Origin: Glutinoglossum americanum
Lineage: Eukaryota; Ascomycota; Geoglossomycetes; Geoglossales; Geoglossaceae
DNA length: 64,000 nt
Direction: 5' to 3'
NCBI GenBank assembly: GCA_020080175.1
Contig: JAGHQL010000027.1
Span: forward strand, 115,854-179,853
Made by a program: the position numbers and the translations under genes. The notes below the pieces were generated by a model, which searched no databases, had not been told where the DNA came from, and saw only the letters and a program-made list of their open reading frames with translations. Within the stretch, counting starts at the first letter, position 1; each line of letters opens with the position of its first letter. Below are positions 12,722 through 25,409 of the stretch, piece by piece.

Positions 12722-13828
12722 TGGGGCTGCAAGGGCATGTCCATCTGTGTATTTTACTATTGTCAATTTCTTTTCTTTATAATTTCGCCTTCCGATGGAC
12801 TGAGTTGGTGCTCTAGATAGACTTAAGAGCTAGGAAGTCGTAATTTGGTGTTTATTGAATGAGGGTCCTCTATTAATTGTCTATACCGAGGCGGAACCGG
12901 GCCGCAGAGAGGATTTGATTTCATATACATTAGACTACTTAGGATTCAAGATATAGGACTAAATAGTTCTCTCCCAGTGCCTCGCACTACGACCGCCCCT
13001 TGCCCATCGACCTCCCTTCGCATATAGCTCCCTCACCCACCGCTGGTGAGACCACACCATCGAAGAACCCACCCATCCACTCACACACACACATATATAT
13101 AACTCAAACCAATAAACCCCCCCCCCCCCCCTCTCCAACCCGGCGGCATAGTGCAAGTTGCCCTGACGCAGGAAAACACCCCAAGTTGTCCCGGCACGTC
13201 AATAGTTCGAACCCCGCTCACATCCCAAAAACAAAAAAACGATTTAATTCGTGGTAAAAAATAAAATAAAAAAAAAAGTGAATTGGAAATTAATAATGAC
13301 CGGCGGATTACGACGAAGAAGGATGTAGGGTGAAAAATCTAAACCTTTCTTTTTTTGTTTTGTTTTGGCTTTCATGGGGACTTCCACTCTCCATCCCCAG
13401 ACCGGGGAATAGCGTCTCTGGTCCGCCTAAACGGGCGTAGCAAACTTTTGAAGTAGGGGATTGGGGTCTACCAATAGCGTCGCACAGTTTGAGGATTCTA
13501 CACTCCGGACGGGGTTGTGAAGGGTGGTTTGAGTGTGCGGATATGGGGTGGGGCTTTTTTTGTAGTTGAAGTGAGGGAGTTGGTTTTGTGATACTAGAGC
13601 TGCTGGCAGTAAATTCGGACAGCAATGGAAACCGAAAATACATCTGGAACAGTTGGGTGCCTCTCCATTTTCTTGTAACAAAAACAACTGAATGGACATT
13701 TATAGCGCTCCCCAGCAGCAGAGCCCTAAAAGCAACGACTGTCGCCTTTTAAAGGGAGTTTAAGTTGGAATATGGAGACTACGGAACATACAACCAGCAG
13801 TTTGTCCGCCATCTTGCCAGAATAGCGG
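12722..13828. other. Convergent intergenic region with simple repeats
   Basis: Sits between the 3' ends of the Tay1-like gene and RPS4. It holds a CA/TA tract (about 13082-13102), a C-run (about 13117-13130) and A-runs (13255-13277). No gene is supported. A tRNA-like T-loop sequence near 13206 does not fold into a tRNA. Confidence 0.5.
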
Positions 13829-15101
13829 TTAGTGACCAGCAATGGCCTGGGCCCGACGTCGGTCTCTCTCTTCTGCAATGGTAAGCTAAAAAGGGGGGCT
13901 GTCAGTAACTAGGACACAGGCATACATTAAGGGCGGCGTAAACGCATGATCGAATGGGATGAGTTTACCTTGACACCCTTGCCCTTAGGCAGGCTGACCC
14001 AGGGCTTTTCTTTCCCAATTACAAAGACATTGCTCTCTCTGGTGGCAAACCCGTTGTCGATAGCATCTTTGATGTGCACAATGTTGAAGCCTCCATCGTG
14101 ACGTTCGCGATGCGTAATAACTCCCACCCGACCCATATTTCGTCCACCAGTCACCATAGCAATAACACCGGTATCGAAGCGAATGAAGTCAGCGACTTTG
14201 CCCGTGGCTAGGTCGATCTTTACAGTGTCGTTGACAGTGATGGCGGGGTCAGGGTAGCGAATACTGTTGTAGTATCAATGAGCTCAGAGACACTGTTAAG
14301 GCTAAAGGAGGGACACATACGTTCTAGCATCGTGTGTGACCAGAAACGGAATTCCACCTCGCCCGAGCTGGACTCTCTTCACTTTTCCGAGCTTGTATTC
14401 GGACTCCTCTGCCGTGATGCGGTGCACGGTAAATCTGCCCTTGGTGTCATACACTAATCTAAAATTCTCGCCAGTCTTCTCGATCGATATAACATCCATG
14501 AAGCCGGCAGGGTAAGTGCTATCTGTTCGGACCTTTCCGTCGACCTTGATTAAGCGCTGCATGAGGATGGCTTTTGTTTCGCGAGCGTTGAGAGCGTACT
14601 TTAGGCTGTAGAGCACGGGATTTTGTCAGCACTGGGCTATAAGTAGACGTGGGATTTGGACATCTCGAGAGTGGTAGTGGAAACTTACCGATTGCGGACA
14701 AAGACGATGAGAGGCATACAGTCTCGGAGTTTGTGAGGGCCTGGGGATGCACGAGGGGCATACGCTCCGGATAGCTTATCCAGAAGCCAGTGCGAGGGAG
14801 CACTAAGGCGCTTTTGGTGTTTCTTTCTGTAAATCGAACATCACATATCAGCTCTACTCAATGATAGAAGTACTGTCAGGTCGGTGTCCCCCGACACGAC
14901 TTAGTCCAACGCTGATTTAAAGAGACCGTATTATCTAGCCCTCGGTGGCACTCCAGCTGAGGGTTAAACGTTCAACACTCGCAGTAGTTGCCATTGTTGG
15001 TATTGTGCCTCAGCGTCTCCGTTTCAAGCGTCGAGAATCCGGTTAATTCACTCGGTGTTGCTGATTGAAACTGAAAATTGCACTTACGGTCCACGACCCA
15101 T
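13829..15101 (-). CDS. RPS4: 40S ribosomal protein S4 (eS4)
   Basis: Five exons, 15101-15088, 14826-14689, 14605-14321, 14263-13969 and 13885-13829, encode 262 residues, the usual eS4 length. The first coding exon is only 14 nt (MGRGP). Family stretches include [73 protein letters not shown] and the C-terminus [13 protein letters not shown]. The last intron (13886-13968) must be spliced to replace an apparent early stop. Component of the small ribosomal subunit. Confidence 0.96.
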
Positions 15102-15379
15102 GATTACAACCGAATCACGATCTCAAAGGAAGGTTAGATTCGAAATCGCCGTCGTTGGTCGCCAGAGGTGTTTGTCGATGTTTAGATACACCAACCAAAC
15201 TTTGATCGGAGGTGCTGCTCGCTAAGCGAGAATACGGTCACGGGTAGGGCTACACCCTAGGGCTGGACGTCTTGCCGCTCTATTGGTCTTCAATCTGAAA
15301 TTACAACTAACATCCCATTTTTTCTACAGCGAGCAGGTTACTGTATTTCGCGATGTCTATTGATAGTATGTACAAGAAA

Positions 15380-16602
15380 ACAAGAAAGGCGTTGCATCAT
15401 ACCGACCCCGCGGCACCAATAACAGCTGCAGAGATGACCGTCCGGATAATATGATGCTAGAATTCGCAGAACTCGCTGTTATGGCTCAAGGCCACAAATT
15501 TAGGGTCAGATATCCCGCTTTCATCCTCCCTGACTCTGCCTACACTTACAGCGTACCCGTGTTGTGTCTCGGTCCAGTCTCGGTTGGGGTCGGTCATCTT
15601 CCTCTAATGCTACGATCGCATTGTCTGAAGTAGAAGGGCAACCCAACTTCCAAGCCTCCGAGATATACTCTCGCAGCGCCTGCTTTACTTTTTGGGTTGA
15701 TGGCGGGGGTCGTTTGACGACCCGTAGGGAGACGCAAGCTGTGTGCCCATCCAGGACTGGTACCCTGTTACATGCCGCTGAAATCTTAAGCGCGCTCTGC
15801 TCAGTGACAGCCGTAGGCGCCTCATTTATTGAACCCAGTATCTCCTGCGCTTCATTCTCGATCTTGTCTTCTTCGCCTGAAATAAATGGAACCACGATTC
15901 ATAATGTCCATGCTACCAACACCAGGATACCCAGCTCCAGACACCGCCTGCATGGTCACAACGCTAACAAAATTAACTAGACCAAATTTAGCTTGAAGAG
16001 CAGCAAATGGGATAACGATGCCAATGACAGCACAATTGGAATTGCATACTAAGAATCCGTTCTCCAAAGAGTGTTGAGAACGCTAGTAGGGGATAAGTCA
16101 GAAATGCGAGAGGCTGACTGTTGGAAAAACAAGCAGCACCAGAGGATCTCGGCAGTAATTCTTTGCATTCGAGAAGACTGCTAGGATAACCTCTAGAAAA
16201 GCCATTTCTATAGTGACATAGAGTTAGCTTCAATAGTAACCCTCCAAATATAAGCTTAGCTAACCGGTATGTCCAGCGATATCACTATCTAGACCAGAGA
16301 AAATGATATCGCAGCCAGAGAATTCTTCTGGTCTGCGTTCTTTCACCACCAATTCTGCAATACCCTTGGGCAGTTGGACAGCCTGCTTCCACCTCACCGC
16401 ATCCCTGTACTTCTTTCCCGCAGATCTCGAGGAAGCCCCGACTGCATGGAGCACAAAGTGTGGATGTAGCCGGCAGAAGGATGAAGCATTGGTCGACAGA
16501 TCCCGTACACGCCTAGGCCAGTGACCGGATTAGATCACTAAGTCGTGAACCATGGGATAAAACTAACTTACCGCACTTTTTCTTGGGAAACGCAGTTGCC
16601 AT
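15380..16602 (-). pseudogene. HOM2: Aspartate-semialdehyde dehydrogenase (HOM2) pseudogene
   Basis: The minus strand reads as a fungal HOM2 from MATAFPKKKCG (16602) to a C-terminal [10 protein letters not shown] and a last VIGAAGS piece. The intact enzyme makes aspartate semialdehyde from aspartyl phosphate for Thr, Met and lysine-related metabolism. This copy is broken several times. About 8 nt are missing in the nucleotide-binding GATGSVGQ loop (near 16506-16511). There are in-frame TGA (16098-16100) and TAG (16083-16085) codons. A frame change occurs in the [14 protein letters not shown] segment (near 15896) and another at LDRDTTR-YAVSVGR (near 15555-15560). The normal C-terminal end is not recognisable. 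The catalytic region NSNCAVIG is retained. Some changes look like C-to-T or G-to-A. An intact copy elsewhere is expected, because the enzyme is needed for prototrophy. Confidence 0.9.
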
Positions 16603-17477
16603 TCTAAGCAATGAACAACTAGTACATTTTCTGCAAAATCATGTATCACAGAAACCCGTTGGAATAGGTGGATCCGGAATAGTCACGTGCGATAACGGGC
16701 ATCCCTTACTGCCGCCCGAGACTATATTGCTTACGGGCAACATCGCGAAACCGAAAGCGACAAGTTAACCACAATGGCCAGAACTTCCGATTTAGCGTAG
16801 TGGTGTCTTATGCTGCTAATTTTTTAAGAGGTAATTGCTTGAATACAACGGCTCTCTGTTTATTTACTTAGATACTACAAGAAGCTTACCAGAGTTCCAC
16901 ACTAGTCAACCCACAAAGTGCAGCTGGTATTGTTCGTCTCCTATAGCTACTCCCAAAAGCCATCGTTGAATCATAATGCGCACATCCTAGAGAGGCTGGC
17001 ACGCTACCTCGGTGCTTCTCCTTTCCACCGATTTCACATAGGGTTTATCACGAAAATTATTTTTGGAGTTGGGATGTTGGCCAGATGCACCGACTCTACG
17101 GAGTACGGCTATCACAAATAACTTCGCTGGGGACGTTGTAGCTACCCTCTACAACCCGAAATGTAGAAATTGACAAGCCAAAACTGAACAAACCCCTTTC
17201 GATCCTTTACGTATGTATAGTACATACGTGCCTGAGAGGGGCACGGGGACTATTACTCCACCGCCTTATAAGATTACTCTTCCAAATCCCCTTACTGATT
17301 AACTTCAACTTGACATCGGAAAACCTAGGAAATATGCAGACTCCCCTTTTTCATGCAGAAGAAGCGCAGTTTCAAAATGCCTCCCGTTGATTCAGAAAGA
17401 TGCGCCTCAACTCAACAAAATGCAACTGGAGACCTGGCTGTCTTGCTCCGAAAACTAATGTATCATTTGGCACGCCG
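16603..17477. other. Intergenic, nothing recognised
   Basis: Region between the HOM2 pseudogene start and the 3' end of the D-lactate dehydrogenase gene. It has a short palindrome-like ACGTATG/CATACGT near 17209-17228. No gene or RNA is supported. Confidence 0.5.
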
Positions 17478-19901
17478 TCACGCCGTGAAATCAATGATTT
17501 TCCCCGGATTCATGAGCCAGTAGGGATCCAAAGCACCCTTGATGCTCCGCATTACGCCGATCGTGGCAGGACCAAGCTCCTTCGCTAGATACTCTTTCTT
17601 GCCAAGCCCTACGCCGTGCTCGCCCTGCCCTACCCGTCAGATGAGAGAAGATTTAATGGAGGTGGTAGAAACTTGCCGTGCAAGTTCCGTCCATTTCCAG
17701 CGCCCTGTCAACCATATCATGCACGCATTTTTCGACAGCTCTCCGTTCGTTTGGGTTCATCCTATCATACATGATACTTTCGTGAAAGTTCCCGTCCCCT
17801 ATGTGACCGAGAACACTTGCGAAAAGGCCTAGATTGTCCAACTCCTTCTTCGAGATTTCTTATTGTCGAATTAGCAACTAATCGCATCGATGAGGAGGAG
17901 GGTTAATACCGATAATATCCGCTAGCCTAGATAGAGGGACGGCGACATCTGTGGACCAGACCTCGGCACCTTTCCCCCTAAGGGCTAGCATACTCCACAA
18001 AGCCTCCTTCCGCGCCGACCAGAGCGTCTGTTGCTCATGGGCACCACGAGCAAACTCGAATTCGCCGGCTTTGTGAGCCTTCGCTATCGCTTTGACGAGG
18101 CCAATATTTTCTTGTACCTTGATATGGTATTTTTCGTAAGCTTAGTCTGGAAACATTTGAGGAACAGTAGAAGGCTAACCCCTGCTTTCGTGCCTGAAAA
18201 CCTAATACACCCGAGACATAAGCCACAAGGTCAGGAGTGAAATATGTACTGATGCTTCAGGTTCGATGCTTAACAGATTTTGGGAGGTTCGTGTGGGGAC
18301 ACAACTCACTTGAAGAATAGTGTGGGAACCTCTTTCCATTTTCTAGCTGTGGAGCCGGACTTGTTGACCACATACATTTGAATCTCGTCCATTATCTCCA
18401 TCGCCGCGACAGGGATCCCGGCCCTCATAACTTGTGATGCTGCCGCCGCCGCATCTCGAACGCTAGGGAATGTTACAACCGCAACGCTAGTCTCGTGTGG
18501 TATCACAGCAAGCTTCAAAGTGATCTCAGTGACTAGCCCCAAAGTGCCTTCAGATCCAATAAACAGTCCATTGAGATTGTATCCGGCAGAGGATTTCCTA
18601 CAAGAATATTATTAGTAATCGAAGTCAAAAAAGTAATGAAAAAGAGTCTCTCGATCCCTGTCTGTAATGGGGAAACGACAGGTGGGAAGAATTTTTTTGA
18701 GGTTTCAGATTAAATACAAGAACTGCAAGCACCAAACTTACCGAGGACGTCGTCTTGTTTTAATCACTGTCCCATCTGCCAAGACAACCGTGAGATTTAC
18801 GACCCAATCTTTCATTGTGCCGTATCGGACAGCATTCGTTCCACTTCGTACATTCTGTTAGATTATCACGGATGGGACACTCTGCTAGTTCGAGGGAACA
18901 TTCGACGTACCTACAATTCGTTCCGACCATGCCACCGATTTTCGCCTGCTCAATCAGCGATTGGCCATTTGCAGATGCATGAAACGCGGGGAAAGGACAT
19001 ACAGATGGGCCAGGATCGACAGGGAAGAAAAGCCCTGAATCTTTTATTTGTTGATTAAGATTCATCCACGATACAGCGGGTTGAACAACAATGTCCATGC
19101 TAATTTAGAGTGACCAATGAGTGATCCGTAAAGTAGCAAGGATATAAGTTCAATGGACATACTCGGCTTCGTGAAAATCCAGAACTCCGTTCATGTGTGT
19201 AAAATCAATGCTCATGCCTCCGAAAGGAGCGGCAAAATTTCCTTCCAAACTCGTGCCGCCGGAAAATGGAACTGCGGAAGTTATCGTTAGTGGATGCCTC
19301 CAAGGCTATTATCGATTAAGGGGCTCATACTCATTGGCACACGGTACTTGTGACATATCTTTGCAATTTGGGATACTTCTCCTGTGGACCTGGGATATGC
19401 AACTGCAATAGGCAAACGATCTGTATTTGTCGTGGACCATTCTGAATACCCATGAGCTATCAAATCTTCATCGTCGGTGCTGATGGCATCCTCGCCAATT
19501 GCCCTTCTAATCTCGTCGATTGCCTGCCCGGTGACGCGTACTCGTTAGTTAGTCTCCCTTATCCCCGTGTAAGAACATACAATACCCATGTCCTTCAGAC
19601 TGCCGTACACCGGCTTGGGCTCTGCCCTCCAAAATGCGCTAGGCAGGTTGTCCCCGATATTCGCAGAACTAAAAGCACCATAGAGATATGTAGACAACCC
19701 GGTTAGCGTAGCCAAGGACAGAGCTCCACGAGTTGTCCATATCGACCTTGCTTGCGCAGCTCCGTCCTTCAATTGTCCCTCAGAGCTGTGGTAGCGGTGT
19801 TGGGTGCCCCATTTTCGATTTAGTGGGGTAGAACGAGAAATTGGTTGACTCCTTCTCGGGGAAGCGAGCAAAATCCTCGTAAAAATGCGACCCGAGGACA
19901 T
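17478..19901 (-). CDS. DLD1: D-lactate dehydrogenase (cytochrome), mitochondrial
   Basis: A multi-exon FAD-linked oxidase starting [17 protein letters not shown], with an Arg/Ser-rich mitochondrial targeting segment and a hydrophobic helix near [19 protein letters not shown]. The FAD-binding domain has [54 protein letters not shown] and [20 protein letters not shown]. The C-terminal domain has [17 protein letters not shown] and [19 protein letters not shown], ending [10 protein letters not shown]. It oxidises D-lactate to pyruvate and passes electrons to cytochrome c. About ten introns are needed and all keep phase. One of them (removed between DGTCT and GEHGVG, about 17609-17665) begins GCAAGT, a GC-AG intron. 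No disabling change was found. Confidence 0.9.
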
Positions 19902-21813
19902 ATTGTGAAACTTTCCCGATAGCCAAAAAGCACAAACAATGCTGGTGAACTTCTTCTGCGCAGCCTGTCTCCCTCTCTCTCTCTCTCAAATGATAGAGGG
20001 GGAATCCATGTGCAGCCAGCGAACAAAAACGAACGGCGGGCTATGTCCAAATAAGTGGGTCAGATGCTAGATTTCCTAGACCCCGGAGTGGACTAGAAAG
20101 CTTCGAGGTAAGTTGGGCCAATGTCTAGCTTGCAGCTCAAAAAAGCCTCACAGAAACAGTTCCCACACAAAAGAGCAAGGCACCGACAACACAGGAAAAC
20201 GAGGGATGGCGAATTGTGGGACTGCCTCGAACTAGACGGGCATAATCGCGTTTATATATCCTACGTCTACGAACCTTACTACTGCGGGACGACGAAATCG
20301 TGCACCAATCCGGCGCAGGTACCTCGTATGGAATGCGGGGAAAAGAACGGGTGCGTGGTAAGCTGGAAGAGCAGTTCCATGTCCGTTCTCCACGTACGTA
20401 GATTCGCGTCTTCTCACTCTCCCGCTCGCCCTCTCTAGGCCAGCTCACGAGGTATCACAGGGATGAGCAAACTATGCGCAAGGAGGAAACTACGTACGGC
20501 TCCGCAGAGAGCATTCTCGGAAATTTCCTCTATAGGGTATACTACCTGAGAGGCGCTAGGACTTGCAGCTGCAACCGGACGTGGGCGATCCAACCATGAT
20601 CCATGGTTGGACTGAAGCCGAAAAAATTTTGCCTCTGATTTGCCTTTGACTACTTAGTATATCGATTGAATGTGGCCAGATGTGATTGTTCGGATGCCGG
20701 ATGCAAACGTCTCTTTCGAGACAAATACCAAAGCGTGTGTAGAGTAGATTATTGACATCGAACCTGGGAGGCGTGGGGGACCTGAACTGACCACTTTAAA
20801 ACGCCACATAAAGTCCCTTGCATAGGGGAACAAAGAAGCAAATCCTGAGGACCAAAGGGCCGACTGTATTGCCTGTGCGCGATTTCCTAATTGCTTTTGC
20901 CCGTGTAGCATCATCAACTACATACATATATATGCAGACCCCTCCCGCTTCACACGAACTCCATATCTCACAATTCGACTTCAGGCAGCAGGTCGCAGAG
21001 GTGTTCCTCTTTTTGCCCAACGAGGGAAAATTTTGCTTTAAATGGTCACGGCCAAGTCCGTGGACTAGGTATCTAGAAGAAACCCAACGATTCCAATTGC
21101 CACAAGCACGCCTCTCCCCAAACCAGCATCTCACCTCGACAGATTCCAGGCTATCAAAATGCGAGATCATGAGTGTTGGTTAGCAAAAGAAAACCAAACA
21201 TCGGTGAGCCATTACCGTTAGGTAACGGAATCGACCCCAGTAAGAGATGCAGCGATACAGCAGTTGGTCTCGTGCTCCGCATCACAAAAAGCCACGAGAC
21301 GGTCCGGGAACCATTGGTCACGAAAAGTGCCTCGAATCTCGAAGTTTTCCTTTTTGCCGCCTGTGTATTTTGAGACAAGGCAACAGCTGCTAGGATGGAT
21401 TGATTGACTACGCGAGGAACGAGGGTGAGGCCTTGACCCTTGAAATCTACGTGCAGGGATTCAACGTGTAAAAGCCTGTTTCTTTTCGTAGAATGATCGT
21501 CATCAAGGAGTGTCGAACGTGTGATAGCCTCTAGCGTATCGTTCTCCCGTCGGTAGTCAAATCGGTGCCCGGGTTTTTTTTCTCTGGGAACAGAAGATCC
21601 CGTTTAAATCCCCATTGGGTATTTTAATCTGGATAACTAGGACTGCTTGATCCTGGTTCTTCTCGAAGCGCGATTGCGCTTCCGTTGCCCAGCAACGGAG
21701 GGATAAAAACATCACATCAAAATGTTGCACTTCATGTGGAAACTCTACATCGGCTACGGGCATCTCAGCAGATGCATAACTCCATCGCAATACCTATTTG
21801 TGATATAGCCGTG
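19902..21813. other. Long intergenic region
   Basis: Contains a CT repeat (about 19968-19987) in the leader of the D-lactate dehydrogenase gene and a short imperfect palindrome at about 20588-20609. Many short frames occur on both strands, but none with family motifs. No mobile element was recognised. Confidence 0.45.
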
Positions 21814-24800
21814 ATGGAGAAGCTTACCGAAGAGATATACCGGGTACTTAGTTCGCCGTATGCTATTTCTTTAAAAGTAAAGTCCTCTTATAGCTCGATT
21901 TTGCACCTGATGAGAAGTGGATGGTCAAGCTGATCTCATGGTGTTTTAGGGGCTTCACAAAATTACCCGCGAAGCACATGCGTATTTATTGGAGCTATGG
22001 ACCTTGAGCCATCCATGCGAGATCGAATCATTGGCTATTGTGGTGACTGATAGCCTCTCATGGTGCCCATTTGCGGTATCTGTGCTTGAAAATCTAGTAA
22101 CCGCCGAGAGGCTAAGAAGTGCGTGTATGCACCGGAGACCGGCTCTGTTAGACACATTCCTCAAGAAGGCCGTTGTCAGTAAACAGAGTTTTGAAAAGTA
22201 CTCACAGGTTTGCGTTTCCATGCTCTCAGCACCTCTTTCAGTACCCGTTCCAGCATCTTTTGGTCCTTTCTTTCAAAGGAGCCTCGAGGAAGCTATAAGG
22301 TTGCCAACGAGTAACAATTTGAGGCGGGTCTATACGCTAGTTTCTGGCAGTGCTCCGTCTTGTCGGAAATATTGCCCATCGAACAAATGGTGCAAATCCA
22401 AGAGCAGTTAATCAACATCCTGAAGCGCCTGGATGGACAGTCTGTCCACCTTTTTTGCCTCGGAGCGTTCGCTAGACTAGTGGCATCACAGAAGTGCCTG
22501 TCTTCGGTCGATAACTCATCACTAAGCTCAATCTCGTCGGCCGGATCAGATTCTTCTGATGGCGAAAAGAGCTTCAGTTTGGTACGGGGCTTCTTTTCAG
22601 CCCCAAAAGCCTCCAAAACAATTGATTTGGTTGTCTTACGCGTTATCTCCGCATGTTCGAGTAACAGCAATCTATCGAGTGACGAAGCATTGGAAGATGT
22701 GCGGCTTGCTACGGCCATAATGGGTGCAGTTGAGCCTTGCGTAGTAAGTGCGTGGGTGAAGGCCAATGGACGAACAATGCGTAAATTATATGAGAAAGCA
22801 CTACGGACTGGCATTACAGGCCTACTCCAATTCGCGGTATGTGTAGTATCTCCCTAGTGTTCGAGAGTTATAGGACTTTGCGGTTTACTCTAAGAAGGCA
22901 TTTAGGTTCATCCTGTGTATGGTTGATGTGAACTCTTTACCGCCGGCATTTCCTAGAAACTTTCAAACACTTATTCGCAGCAAGCTCCGGTGCCACAACA
23001 TTGATAGCTGTTCAGTTCGTCTCTCAGCCGATACTCTGGAGAAGATGGCCGTGAGTGGATATCCATTTTGCAGAACGAGTCTTTACTAACGAATTCAAGT
23101 ATTGCTTTGAGGAGGATTTCATCAGTGAAGCACTACGAATAACCCTGACAGCTGTGATACAACCAGAGACAAACATGCTTTATTTATCAAGGCTCAGAGA
23201 TTGTCAGACTTTCCTCGATGGAATCAACGAGGCAACCGAGGACTCTCCAACATTTAGAAAGGGCCTGTTCTCGGCTATATCAACTAACGAATTTGCAAAG
23301 CCGCTCAGAGCATTCTGTGAAGTATCTATACCAGAAAGAAGACTAGCGGATGGCTGTGCAACGCTCAAACTTTGTTGGAGAGAACTACAAGAATCTAGGC
23401 GAAGGCTTGCTGCGTCGTTTTGTTTGCTGGTTCTTAAAGCTGCATTGCATTCCTCGGGCGACAATATCGGCCTGGAGACATCGCTCGGTTTATCTCTACT
23501 TGGGAAGCATAGGGATGTTGCCACCCCAATGGCCCCTTGCACCTCGGCCCGCCATCACTGCACAAGCGTAGAGACGCCCTCAGTCACTTTACTGGAGCAA
23601 AAATCCACTCCGCAAGACGTTCGAACAAGCCACGAATGGAAACGCCGTCTTGCCGAGATTCTTATGCGAGATGCTACCCAACGCCATGAGTTAATCGTGA
23701 ACACTGTTAGCGATGTCTGTAGGGAGTTAGAGGAACGCTGTGAAAACGTCGAAAGACCTCTTCGGGAAGTGCAAGCAGAGCTGGGTAGCGTGCAGTCATG
23801 TCTCGGAGAGTCCAAACAGAGGATCGACACACTTGAGGTCGAAGCATCTGAGAGGGAGCTATACCTTGACGGCCTAGATGCAGAGAAACTGAGGCTTGAA
23901 TCTCAGGTCTCGTCCCTTTTCCAGCGGGCTCAAGATTTAGAGCATCTCTTACAGCAAGCGACCAACGAGACACATAACACAAAAGCCGCCGCCGATGAGG
24001 CAAAGAAATTGGAGCTCAACCATTTGGCTATCCTGGCTATCAAGGACGAGAGCATTGTCGAGCTAGAGCAGAATATCGAAAGACTAGAGCAGGAATTTAA
24101 AGGCCTCAATGATGAACTTAGCTTAGCTAGAAGGGAAAATTCTGAAGATCGGGAAAACCTGGTGGTGCTTCGGAAGCAGCTCGAAGAAAGGAAGACCGAG
24201 CTTGAGCAGGAGAAGGCAGCCGGCTTTCTCAAGCATATCGAGATCGAAAACCTAAACAGTCTCAATGAAGCGCTGAGAACAAATATCAAGGTCTTAAATC
24301 ATGACGTGCGTACCTCGATGGGGCAAGACATCAGGCTTAGCGACTAACTATATGCCCCAGCTTCGAGAATCGTCGGTACGGGTTGAAGAGCTTAGGTCCA
24401 AATTCAGAGAGACGCAGAAAACGCTTAGCTGTGAACTAGAGTCAGTCAGACAGAGTCGAGAAACTGACGCCTCAGAGGCCGCTGCACAGGTTTGCTGAAT
24501 TGCCTTAGTGCTAGAAATACCGTCGCTAATTATGAAACACTAGGCGGCAAAGGCCAGCCATCTTCATAGTAGAGAAATAGACGAACTGAGAGCATTACTG
24601 CGGGATGCGCAGCATGACTTAAGCCTGGAGCGCCAGAAAGGCGAGCTCAAGGTGCTGGAACTTGAAAAAGAGGTTTGTGACCCCGCGAATTTTATGTAGG
24701 TCTAGGAACTGTAGAATGGGTTAACAATTATTAGATAAAACAAATGTATAGCGAACGAGAGGAGAGGGCGAAGGAATTTCTACATGCCCAAGACCTCAGC

Positions 24801-25409
24801 AGGAGACTGATGGCTGTAATGGGTGCCGGTAGTGCCGTCCCTAGGTCACCAAACTTGGCTATTGGGAAGAAAGGGACATCTGGTACCCCCACTGACAATC
24901 AAGAAGATCACCGCGGCGATAAAAGAACTAAGACATCGCATGGTGGTAATGACAACCGCGGCGGGGATGGAATGAATACGGGCTCTTTGGGATCAGGCTC
25001 ACCAACTCGAAATGGCCGGACGCCGAAAAGATCGAGAACTCGTAGTCAGGGAAAACCTCCATTAGCATCACAGCAAACAAAGGCCAAAGCCAAGACAAAG
25101 GTAATTAAGCCTATCGAGGGCCAAGATCGAGAGAAAAAACGAAGTCCTTTGAAAGAGCTCGCTATAGGTAATCATAGCGCACCCCTGACAGCAACATCCC
25201 AAGATGCCTGTCACAGCCCAGATAGTCAGCGAGGTTGGCTTTCAAGAGCTGGCAATCTTCACCTAGGATTAGGCATGGAGTTGGCGGACATTGAAGATTT
25301 CTCCTTCGACGATAGCGAGTTTGCTACCAGTACGCAGACACATCGACACGATCAGAATCAACAGCTTACTAATACCAACATTTTTGATGACTCAACAGCT
25401 GAATTCTGA
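21814..25409 (+). CDS. Large conserved fungal protein with C-terminal coiled coil, function unknown
   Basis: Eight exons (21814-21876, 21950-22299, 22341-22836, 22895-23050, 23100-24305, 24361-24489, 24544-24672, 24735-25409) join in phase to 1067 residues, from MEKLTEEIYRVLSS to TAEF. The first half (to about residue 530) is helical, without Pro-rich stretches, and suggests an ARM/HEAT-like fold. Segments such as CVSMLSAPLSVPVPASFGPF resemble an uncharacterised family I recall from other filamentous fungi. Residues about 535-880 form a long coiled coil with Glu/Leu heptads. The tail is basic and Ser/Thr-rich with KRTK and GRTPKRSRTR, possible nuclear signals, and ends acidic. I cannot name a function. 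A cytoskeletal or chromosome-scaffold role would be only a guess. The start rests on a 73-nt intron with a GTAAAG donor. Confidence 0.75.

Noticed and set aside
13190-13230. Possible tRNA from a GTTCGAACCCC sequence
   Set aside because: No T-stem pairing, no acceptor stem and no A box on either strand.
13930-13969. RPS4 ending MRLRRP
   Set aside because: Unspliced read-through into the last intron. Splicing gives the usual eS4 C-terminus.
17609-17700. D-lactate dehydrogenase truncated after DGTCT
   Set aside because: A GC-AG intron joins the rest of the conserved C-terminus in frame.
20588-20609. Imperfect palindrome CCAACCATG/CATGGTTGG
   Set aside because: Short and isolated, with no link to a gene start or mobile element.
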